This document shows, one piece after another, positions 8,085 to 14,915 of a stretch of DNA of 64,000 nucleotides. Positions within the stretch are counted from its first letter, which is position 1. Each line of letters opens with the position of its first letter. Source of the DNA: Streptomyces sp. P9-A4 (GTDB taxonomy: Bacteria; Actinomycetota; Actinomycetes; Streptomycetales; Streptomycetaceae); contig NZ_JAZIFY010000001.1 of NCBI RefSeq assembly GCF_036634195.1, positions 6,582,501 through 6,646,500 on the forward strand, in the 5' to 3' direction. A program made the position numbers and the translations under genes. The notes under the pieces were generated by a model that made no database searches, was not told the DNA's origin, and worked only from the letters and a program-made list of their open reading frames with translations.

Positions 8085-8374
8085 CCCTGGCGAGGCGGAT
8101 CCTCCGGTCGGCGTCGCAGGGACGCGGCGCCTCCCATGACGATTACGGGGTGCAGTGCGGGGGGCGAGGGCGCGTCGCCGACAGCGGCGCCTACAAAGGA
8201 AGTGAGGGGAGGCTGACGATCCGGCAGCCTCCCACGCACGTGTGTGTGTGTGGGTGGACGGTTCAGGCAGAGCCTGGTCGCCAGCGCAGCGAGTCTGGGG
8301 ACCACTTGGGGACCACGCGGTGTGCGCGGCGGTGCACGATGGACCCTTCTGCACACAGTTTGCGCCCTGATTAA
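8081..8374 (+). pseudogene. Last operon ORF, probably truncated near the right att site
   Basis: A fourth GTGA-coupled reading frame starts MTLARRILRSASQGRGA. After about 25 codons the sequence loses Streptomyces coding bias and runs into the GGGGACCA repeats and the region before the right att repeat. I interpret it as the 5' end of a gene cut off at the island end and continued by chance. No domain is recognisable. It could also be a genuine short protein, but the loss of codon bias argues against this. Confidence 0.35.
8297..8315 (+). promoter_or_regulatory. Paired GGGGACCA repeats left of the right att site
   Basis: Two GGGGACCA octamers start 11 bases apart and are followed by a CGGTGTGC block that is also found at the left att site, so the resemblance between the two sites extends beyond the tRNA-like 43-mer. 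These are candidate arm sites for the lost integrase. Confidence 0.4.
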
Positions 8375-8411
8375 GCCTGCTATATCCATAAAATACCCGT
8401 GGCCCTCACTC

Positions 8412-8454
8412 CTGGGGGTCAAGGGGTCGCAGGTTCAAATCCTGTCGTCCCGAC
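8412..8454 (+). repeat. Attachment-site-like repeat: 3' half of tRNA-Pro (right copy)
   Basis: This copy runs from the anticodon loop region to the acceptor end and keeps perfect T-arm and acceptor sequence (GGTTCAAATCCTG, then TCGTCCCGAC). It differs from the left copy at two bases. The preceding bases do not form the D-arm or 5' acceptor strand, so no functional tRNA is encoded here. It marks the right border of the island; the RiPP operon starts 283 bases further on. Confidence 0.7.
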
Positions 8455-8472
8455 TTTTCGAAGTCGTAGATC

Positions 8473-8508
8473 AAGGGGCCGTTTCAGAGAAATCTGAAAC
8501 GGCCCCTT
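8473..8508 (+). terminator. Perfect 16-bp stem hairpin, terminator-like
   Basis: A 16-bp perfect stem (AAGGGGCCGTTTCAGA and its complement) closes on a GAAA loop right after the att repeat. It lies downstream of the minus-strand RiPP operon and could terminate it, or it may belong to the att region. A variant of the same sequence follows the synthetase gene at 53.3 kb. Confidence 0.6.
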
Positions 8509-8518
8509 GGCCATTCCT

Positions 8519-8533
8519 GGGGACCATGTGGGG
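8519..8533 (+). promoter_or_regulatory. GGGGACCA-type repeats right of the att site
   Basis: One exact GGGGACCA and one imperfect copy (ending in ACCG) start 11 bases apart. Together with the pair at 8297 they bracket the tRNA-like core, the arrangement expected of an attP-like site. Function is inferred. Confidence 0.35.
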
Positions 8534-8736
8534 ACCGGCGCACGTGACCGGGGCGAAGGGCACCTCGACTCGGTCAAGGTGCGCTGGTCGCCGCACGGCT
8601 CGCTCGTCAAGGCCAGGACCTCAGGGTGATGCGGCACCGGCCCGGATCACGTCGTGGAGGCGGGTGCCGTGGGCCTGCCCATGTCCGCGGACCGTGTCCT
8701 GTGAGGTGAGGGCCTCGTGGGTCCGGCGTCGGGCGG

Positions 8737-9489
8737 TCAGTACGGGAAGTCGCGGCGGGACTGGTACTGCTTGCCCCCGAGCAGCTCGACCACGAGGTCG
8801 GACGGGTCGGTGAGAGCGGCCAGTTGTGAGCGCATGTCCTCCTGGGGCACGCAGAAGGTGTGCGTGTAGGTGATGAGCAGGGCGGACCTCAGCTCCGTGG
8901 AGCGGTTGGGGCGGGACGTGTGCCACCAGGCGCCGTCGGCGAGGATCACGCTCCCGCGGGGACCGGCGAGGATCTCGCCCTCGTCGCACCACGACTCCCC
9001 CATGTCCGGCAGCCGGTTCGCCCGGTGCGAACCGGGAATGCCGGCGGTGGCGCCGTTCTCCACGGTGAAGTCGTCAAGGAACCAGATGCATTGCCCGGCG
9101 AGCGGGATGGCGGGCCACGGCGGGGTCAGCGTCCAGTAGGGGTGGTCGGCGTGCCAGTACTGCTCGACGGCGCCGGGCCAGAGCGTGTTCGCGCTGAACG
9201 TCGAGCAGATCAGGTCCTCGCCGAGATAGCGCCGCCACACGGCGAGGACGAAGGGGTGGACCAGGGCGTCGAGGAACACGGGATCCTTCGCCGGCAGATG
9301 CAGGACCCGCTGGTGTCCGCTGGGGTGCAGATTGCGCTGCTTCTCCGCGTGCAGCAGCCGTTCGAGGGACTCCCGCATCCGGTCGATGGCCGGTTCGGGC
9401 AGCAGGTTCTCCACCAGCAGGTAACCGCGCTCGCCGATGGCGCGGACCGCCGAGTCGGCCTGCGGCAGGTCGAGTTCTGTCGTCGTCAT
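8737..9489 (-). CDS. PhyH-family Fe(II)/2-oxoglutarate dioxygenase
   Basis: A 250-aa member of the phytanoyl-CoA dioxygenase family. The iron ligands are visible as His113 and Asp115 in YWHADHPYW and His190 in AWWHTSRPN. An Arg near residue 201 can bind 2-oxoglutarate. Such enzymes hydroxylate small molecules or peptide side chains. It is the last gene of the RiPP operon, starting 19 bases after the TfuA-YcaO stop with a GGAG eight bases from its ATG. The natural reading is a tailoring hydroxylase for the precursor peptide. The family is clear; the substrate is inferred from context. Confidence 0.85.
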   Translation of the reverse strand: MTTTELDLPQADSAVRAIGERGYLLVENLLPEPAIDRMRESLERLLHAEKQRNLHPSGHQRVLHLPAKDPVFLDALVHPFVLAVWRRYLGEDLICSTFSANTLWPGAVEQYWHADHPYWTLTPPWPAIPLAGQCIWFLDDFTVENGATAGIPGSHRANRLPDMGESWCDEGEILAGPRGSVILADGAWWHTSRPNRSTELRSALLITYTHTFCVPQEDMRSQLAALTDPSDLVVELLGGKQYQSRRDFPY

Positions 9490-9508
9490 GGCGTTCTCCG
9501 GTCGGAAT

Positions 9509-12109
9509 TCAGGACCAGCGGGGCAGCAGGTCGCGCAGGAGCGTCAGCCGGGCGCGCTCTCCGGTCGCAAACGGATTGTTGCTCTCCAGACCGGGGACGA
9601 TCACCCGCACGACGTGGCCGGGCGCGGTCTCCGGGCGGGAGAGGTCGAGCACGGGAACGTGGGAGACACCGGCGTCGGCGACCCGCCGCAGGGTCCACCG
9701 CAGGTCGTCGAGCACGTCGTCACCCGTGAGCCCTCGGGGGAGCGGGGCCGCGATGATGTCCGGGTCGAGCCAGAACCAGGCGTCCTCGTGCGCGATGGGA
9801 CGCGGCCGTTCGTGCCGACCGAGGCTGCGGGCCCTGATCGTGAGGTCCTCGCGACCTCCCGCCACCGAGCAGGCGATCGACTGGGCGGCCTCCAGCAGGG
9901 CCATTTCGACCGCCGTCCCGGGATCAGGATGGGTGCCGTAGCCCTCGGCACGGTCCAGGCCGCGCCACACCGTCACCATGAACGTGGGGACCTTGACCTC
10001 AGACGTGATGTCGAGGACCCGGACCACGTGCCCGGCCCGGCGCAGCCGGTCCGCAGCCTCGCGCGCCCGGTCCGGAGCGGTGTCGGGGTCCACGAACCGG
10101 AACGGCGGCGCCCCCGTCCCACCGGGGTTCACCAGGGCGACCTCCGCGAGGCGCTGGGCATGGCGCTCCAGGTACTCGCACAGCCCGTGCAGCAACGCCT
10201 CCTCGAGGGAGAATCCCGACCCCAGACCATTGGTCGCGATGACCTTCCGTGCCCCGCGCGGACTGAAGCAGATATCGCCCCGGCCGCGTTCGAGCCGCAG
10301 CAGGTCGAGCGGGACGAGGACCGTCCGCGCGGTGAGGAGGTCCGGGCAGCGCACCCAGGTCAGCGGCAGCTCGGGGGTGTAACCGCTGTCGTACGGCAAG
10401 GCCAGTCCCGCCGGGTCGACGGCTTCGGCGCCCAGCTCGCGGTAGCTGGCCTCGACGAGGTCGTCGGCGCGCGGCACCCAGCGTTCCTGCGCCCACTTCT
10501 CCAACTCCTCCATGACGCTGCCGACGTACGCACCGTCCTCGGTGAGCCCCTTGCCGCTTCCGTACGTGCTCGACCAGCGGCCGTCGGGCCGGGCGGCCTG
10601 CGCGATCTGAACGCCGCCGATGTCCCCGAGCTCGCCGACCATCCCGATCCGGGTGATCCCGATGGCCTTCGCCAGCCTCTCCGCGTGGTCGCGCGCCTGC
10701 CTCAGAGAGGTGCAGAAGCGTCGCTCCCCCGGAGGCTTCGGCCGACTGCGCAGCCCCAGGGCAGGGTGCGGTACGGGGCGGGCCCCGGCGGGCAGGGCCC
10801 CGCCGGCCATCGTCGCGGCCAGTGTCCGGACGTTGCGCCGAGCCCGCGCGAGCCCTTCGGCGAAGGCGTCCTGAGCGGCGCGGTCGCCGTGACCCCACTG
10901 TGCCCACCGCTGCCGCAGGGCCTCCCGGTCGACGGCCAGGTTCGCCTTGCAGAGCACCTGCCACGCCTCGGCGAGTTCCTCGGTTCCCGCCGGGCGGGGA
11001 TCCCGCTCGGCGAACAGGCGCAGCGCACCGCACCGCATCACCTCCCGCTTGAGCGAGGCGTCGTGCAGGAACAGCGCGGCGCGCACCGATCGCCGGAACA
11101 CCTCGCGATCGACCCTGGCCCACGCCGTAAGCCCGGCATCGGCCACGGCCTCCGCCTCGGCACGGCGGTTGAGGGTCGACAGGTCGATGCCGAGGTCCGC
11201 GAGCGTGACCCGGGCCTCCTCCGTGCTCAGCCACCCCCAGCGGCGCACGGCGGACCGGAACGTGGCCCGAGCGGCCTCGGCGTCGACCGCCGGCAGCAGC
11301 TCGGGCGGTACGGGATGGGCGGCACGGCCCAGCGGTTCGAGCCGACCCGTGTACGTGAGGAAGGCGAACAGTTCGTCGTCGTCGACCCGGTCGCCGCTCT
11401 CCCAGATCAGAGCCGTACCGGTGGCGACGGGCTCGGCGACCGGGCGGCCCACGTTCACTTGGGGCCGCTCACCGGGCACGGGCGCCACACGGGCCGCCCC
11501 CACCGCCTCCAGGACCGACTGGGCATCCCGGTGCTTGAGGTCGTGCCCCGCCAGCATGGCGACGAGGTCATCGCCGTCGGCGCGATCGAGCAGCCCGGCG
11601 GAGCGGACGATGCGGCGGTGGGTGCGCGCCTTGTACGGCAGCTTCAGCGCGGCCGCGAGCAGACGGTCGGCGGTGGGTCGGTCGATGGTGCCGCCCCGGT
11701 GCAGGCGGTCGATCGCGTAGCGGACGTTCACCATGGGCACGGTCAGAGGAGCGGCGGTCGCCGCGTCGAACAGCAGCGCGACCTCGTCGTCCCGGCTGAC
11801 GACGCCGTCGCGGTACCAGGCATGGACCAGCCCGATGCCGATGACACCGGGAACCTCGGCCGCGCGCAACGCGCCCATGCTGCCACCGCCGTACACGACG
11901 ACTCCCCGGTCGACGGCCAGGCGCACCTCTGCCGGGCTGACGGCGAGGGACTGCTCGAAGACGCCGTCGACGATCCCGACGACCTGCCCGGCAGGGAACG
12001 CGTCGAGGTCGCCGCGCCGGACCGGCCGACGGTAGTCGGCGTCGAGGAGCAGACGGGCCTCGGCGAGAGGCATCGACGGCCCCAGGAACACGACCGGCTG
12101 TGTGCTCAC
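9509..12109 (-). CDS. TfuA-YcaO fusion protein
   Basis: This 866-aa protein fuses a TfuA-like domain at the N terminus (VVFLGPSMPLAEARLLL, then GGSMGALRAAEVPGVIG) to a C-terminal YcaO cyclodehydratase domain (about residues 420-866). The YcaO part has the ATP-binding helix SLEEALLHGLCEYLERHA and a second motif EMALLEAAQS. YcaO enzymes activate a peptide backbone amide with ATP. With TfuA as partner they typically install thioamides, while with other partners they make azolines. The start is a GTG overlapping the stop of the JmjC gene (GTGA), so translation is coupled. There is no separate RRE domain; the radical SAM protein may bring the leader. The backbone change, thioamide or thiazoline, cannot be decided here. 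Confidence 0.85.
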   Translation of the reverse strand: MSTQPVVFLGPSMPLAEARLLLDADYRRPVRRGDLDAFPAGQVVGIVDGVFEQSLAVSPAEVRLAVDRGVVVYGGGSMGALRAAEVPGVIGIGLVHAWYRDGVVSRDDEVALLFDAATAAPLTVPMVNVRYAIDRLHRGGTIDRPTADRLLAAALKLPYKARTHRRIVRSAGLLDRADGDDLVAMLAGHDLKHRDAQSVLEAVGAARVAPVPGERPQVNVGRPVAEPVATGTALIWESGDRVDDDELFAFLTYTGRLEPLGRAAHPVPPELLPAVDAEAARATFRSAVRRWGWLSTEEARVTLADLGIDLSTLNRRAEAEAVADAGLTAWARVDREVFRRSVRAALFLHDASLKREVMRCGALRLFAERDPRPAGTEELAEAWQVLCKANLAVDREALRQRWAQWGHGDRAAQDAFAEGLARARRNVRTLAATMAGGALPAGARPVPHPALGLRSRPKPPGERRFCTSLRQARDHAERLAKAIGITRIGMVGELGDIGGVQIAQAARPDGRWSSTYGSGKGLTEDGAYVGSVMEELEKWAQERWVPRADDLVEASYRELGAEAVDPAGLALPYDSGYTPELPLTWVRCPDLLTARTVLVPLDLLRLERGRGDICFSPRGARKVIATNGLGSGFSLEEALLHGLCEYLERHAQRLAEVALVNPGGTGAPPFRFVDPDTAPDRAREAADRLRRAGHVVRVLDITSEVKVPTFMVTVWRGLDRAEGYGTHPDPGTAVEMALLEAAQSIACSVAGGREDLTIRARSLGRHERPRPIAHEDAWFWLDPDIIAAPLPRGLTGDDVLDDLRWTLRRVADAGVSHVPVLDLSRPETAPGHVVRVIVPGLESNNPFATGERARLTLLRDLLPRWS

Positions 12110-13293
12110 CGTACGAGCCCATCGATCTCGCCCGGCCGCGAGCGGCGCAGCAGCCCCTCGGACACGAGCTTCCGGACGACATCGACCGCGGCGCGCGGGG
12201 CGAGGGCGCCGGGCAGGTCGACGGCACGCAGCACGCGTGCCCCGGCCACGTGCTCGAACGCTGCCAGCACACCGATCGGGCCGCGGACCGCGCCGCCCGG
12301 GAAATGGATCGTCGCGGAGACGTCGTCCGCGCTCACGCGGCAGTCCGTGCCCCGTGCGCGCACCAGCCACGTCTTCTCGTCGATCCCCTCCAGGCCGCCG
12401 CGCTCGCCGAGCCCGCCGTCCGCAAGGACCGCCCGCCGGGCGGCGCGCCGGGCGGACAGTCCGCCGAGCATGCCCGGCAGCGCCGTACGGATGCCCGGGG
12501 AGCCGAGCAGGTCGGCCAGCCCGGCGGCGAGCGCGTCGGCATCGGCCGTACGGGCATGCGGGACCGGCCCGTCCAGACCGGGCAGGCCCGCCACGACCTC
12601 GTCGAGGACGTCCCGCCAGCGCAGCGGGAAGAGCCTGATCGTCAGGTGCAGGGACGATGCGGTCCCGGTCCGGGCCGCGTGCCCGCGGTACTCGGGCACG
12701 TACAGCACGTCCCCCGGCTCCAGCGCGAACTCCCGCTGCGGGATCCGTGCCCACTCCCGCGCCGGGACCCCGCACGGCTGCTGCGGGCCGTTGCCCTCCT
12801 CCACCCGCCAGATCTTGTGCCCGTCGAGCTGCACGACCAGGCTCCCGTGGTCGTCGCGGTGCGGCGCGAACCCCTGCGCCGCGGCCGGTGTGGCGAACAC
12901 GTGGGCACCGGCCGGCGCCCGGAGGGCGACGCCATGCTCGGCCAGGTCGAGTTCGATGCCGCGGCACAGGTCGGCCAGAGCCGGCGAGAGCCGGTGCGCC
13001 TTGGTCAGGTAGAGCGTCTCGCCGTCCTCGAACAACCGCCGGACCTGTCGCAGGTCGAGCATGCCGTCCGCGTCGACGAGCGTCGGCGGCAAGGGTCGTC
13101 GGTCTCCGCCGCGGGCCAGGTGCAGCACGCCCTCGTGCGCGTGGTGCAGGGCACCGAGCATGGCCTCGAAGCCGTCCATGTCGAGCGGCGGGGCACTTGA
13201 GGCGACGCCGGGGAACAGACGCGGCTCCCGACTCCGTACCGAGTCGACGAAGGCCGCCGCGTCCGTCGGGCGGAGCAGTTCGGCGAGCGTCAC
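12106..13293 (-). CDS. JmjC/cupin-4 (ribosomal-oxygenase-like) dioxygenase
   Basis: A 395-aa protein with a JmjC-type double-stranded beta helix (about 95-230) like the cupin-4 family of ribosomal oxygenases. Iron ligands are visible: His145 and Asp147 in GFAPHRDDHG, and His205 in EYRGHAART. These are followed by the conserved SLHLTI strand and a helical, winged-helix-like C-terminal part. Relatives hydroxylate Arg or His side chains of proteins using 2-oxoglutarate. Its GTG overlaps the radical SAM stop, and a GGAGG lies within the end of that gene. Position in the RiPP operon suggests that the precursor peptide is its substrate. Confidence 0.85.
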   Translation of the reverse strand: MTLAELLRPTDAAAFVDSVRSREPRLFPGVASSAPPLDMDGFEAMLGALHHAHEGVLHLARGGDRRPLPPTLVDADGMLDLRQVRRLFEDGETLYLTKAHRLSPALADLCRGIELDLAEHGVALRAPAGAHVFATPAAAQGFAPHRDDHGSLVVQLDGHKIWRVEEGNGPQQPCGVPAREWARIPQREFALEPGDVLYVPEYRGHAARTGTASSLHLTIRLFPLRWRDVLDEVVAGLPGLDGPVPHARTADADALAAGLADLLGSPGIRTALPGMLGGLSARRAARRAVLADGGLGERGGLEGIDEKTWLVRARGTDCRVSADDVSATIHFPGGAVRGPIGVLAAFEHVAGARVLRAVDLPGALAPRAAVDVVRKLVSEGLLRRSRPGEIDGLVR

Positions 13294-14846
13294 GCGTCCT
13301 CCCGCCCCGGCTCGGAACCGGCCGGCGGCGCGGGGTGGGGGATCGGTCGGTAGCGCTGGACGAGGAAGCGCCGCCTGCGCAGCTTCTCCTCGGGCGTGCA
13401 GGTGGTCACCAGTCTGCTGCCGGTGTGCTTCTCGTCCTCCACACGGCAGGTCCCGCCGCACAGGTTGCGCAGGTCGCAGGAGCGGCAGCCCTCCCGGTTG
13501 TCGACCCCGAAGGCCGCGGCCGTGCGCCCGAGGTATGTCGTGATCTCGCCGAGCGGCAGCTGGTCGACGTGGCCGAGCGCACCGGACATCAGGTGGCAGG
13601 GGTACACGAGCCCGTCGGGGGCGACCACGAGCTGCTCGGCGTATCCGCAACCGCTGATCTTCTGGACCATGTTGGACCCGTGGACCTTGTCGTCCTCCTC
13701 GCGCAGCTCGCCGAGCAGCGCGTCGACCCACGCCCGCACCTCGTCGGTGTCCAGGTCGTGGTCGAGGTCCGTGCCCCGGCCGTGCGCCATGGCGCCGTAA
13801 CTGATCCGGAACCGCAGGTCCGTGTCGCGCCACTGCTCGGTGAAGCCCGGGAGTCCCGCTTTCACAGCCGCCCAGTTGGCGGCCATGACGGTCGTGCTGA
13901 CCCGCGTCTGCACTCCGGCGTCGAGCAGGAGACGGATGGCGCGCACGGCCCGGCGGAAGGAGTGCGGGCCGCGGATCGCGTCGTGGGACTCGGCGGTGGG
14001 CCCGTCCACGCTGATCTGCACGATGTCGGCGTAGCGCACGATGTCGCCGAGGTGCTTGGGCACGGCCATGCCGTTGGAGAACAGCGTGACCTCGAGCCCG
14101 AGTTCGTGGCTTCGCCGCATCACCGGGATGCAGCCCTCGTGCAGCAGCGCCTCGCCGCCGGTGAGGAGCAGCTTCTCCCCGCCGTTCGCCGCGAAGTCCT
14201 CCACCAGCCTGATCCAGCGTTCGGTGGTCAGTTCGCCGTCCTTGGGCAGCAACGGGCCTGAGCCGGTGTAACAGTGCACGCACTCGAGCTGGCAGCGGTT
14301 GGTCAGATGGAAGCGGGCGAACACGTGCGGCCGTACCTGCTTGACCGAGTGGTGGCCGCGGATCCCGCGCACCATCCCGGCGTGTGCGACCCGCGCGACG
14401 AGCTTGGCCATCGCCCGCGTCGCCGCGTCCGGGTCGAGCCCGTGGGACCGGTGCAGCTCGCGGGCGGCGTCGACGGGCGTCGTGCCGGCGACGAGGAGAG
14501 TGAGCAGCGCGTGGTCGACGTCGTCGGCGACCAGCAGCTTGCCGTCCTCCACGGCGATCCAGAGGTGGGCGCCGTCGACCTGGTGATGGGCGAGCGAGGA
14601 GACGAACGGGACCGGCTCCTTCGTGGGCAGGTCGTAGACCGCGCGGGAGCCGTCGGCGGACCGGCGGGCGGGGTACCGGGCGGGGGTGGCGACGGTGGGC
14701 GACGGGTGGTCCGTCAGACCGACGGCGCCGTACGGAGCCCGGTCCGGCGCGCCGAACCGCGGGAACGGCTGTGCGTCGTCGGGTCCGGAGAGTGCCGGTC
14801 CCCCCTGCCAGGCGCGAAGGGTCACCAGGGTCTGCTTGCTGCTCAT
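13290..14846 (-). CDS. Radical SAM-SPASM peptide maturase with PqqD-like domain
   Basis: This 518-aa protein has a PqqD/RRE-like region (about 80-160) that could bind a leader peptide. A radical SAM core follows with the CX3CX2C cluster Cys185, Cys189 and Cys192 in NRCQLECVHCY. A SPASM domain closes the protein, with Cys motifs GCGYAEQ, PCHLM and CRSCDLRNLCGGTC binding auxiliary iron-sulphur clusters. Such enzymes cross-link or epimerise residues in RiPP precursors, for example through thioether bonds from Cys to a backbone or side-chain carbon. The ATG has GAGGAG ten bases upstream. The Cys-rich end of the nearby precursor is a fitting substrate. The bond type is not predictable. Confidence 0.85.
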   Translation of the reverse strand: MSSKQTLVTLRAWQGGPALSGPDDAQPFPRFGAPDRAPYGAVGLTDHPSPTVATPARYPARRSADGSRAVYDLPTKEPVPFVSSLAHHQVDGAHLWIAVEDGKLLVADDVDHALLTLLVAGTTPVDAARELHRSHGLDPDAATRAMAKLVARVAHAGMVRGIRGHHSVKQVRPHVFARFHLTNRCQLECVHCYTGSGPLLPKDGELTTERWIRLVEDFAANGGEKLLLTGGEALLHEGCIPVMRRSHELGLEVTLFSNGMAVPKHLGDIVRYADIVQISVDGPTAESHDAIRGPHSFRRAVRAIRLLLDAGVQTRVSTTVMAANWAAVKAGLPGFTEQWRDTDLRFRISYGAMAHGRGTDLDHDLDTDEVRAWVDALLGELREEDDKVHGSNMVQKISGCGYAEQLVVAPDGLVYPCHLMSGALGHVDQLPLGEITTYLGRTAAAFGVDNREGCRSCDLRNLCGGTCRVEDEKHTGSRLVTTCTPEEKLRRRRFLVQRYRPIPHPAPPAGSEPGREDA

Positions 14847-14915
14847 CGTGGCTCCTCGGGGGCCGGATGGGGAGGGAACGGAGAACGGGGGGCGGCCGGA
14901 GCGGTGACCTCGGGA

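Larger units (their letters stand above)
1908..8454. mobile_element. Integrated genomic island between tRNA-Pro att repeats
   Basis: A 6.5 kb segment is bounded by two direct repeats of the tRNA-Pro 3' half. An integrase remnant points away from the left repeat, and the remainder is a plus-strand defence-like operon. The layout is that of a small ICE- or satellite-like element that has lost its mobility genes. Because both repeats lack the tRNA 5' half, this element appears to have inserted behind another one, with the trypsin/trypco2 genes belonging to the earlier insertion. Mobility today is unlikely because the integrase is broken. Confidence 0.6.

Noticed and set aside
8412..8454. Functional tRNA-Pro gene
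   Set aside because: Only the anticodon-to-acceptor half is present; D-arm and 5' acceptor strand are missing at both copies.
8419..8637. Minus-strand 72-aa ORF ending GTTGFEPATP
   Set aside because: It reads through the tRNA-like repeat and the hairpin in antisense; this ending is a well-known translation artefact of such regions.
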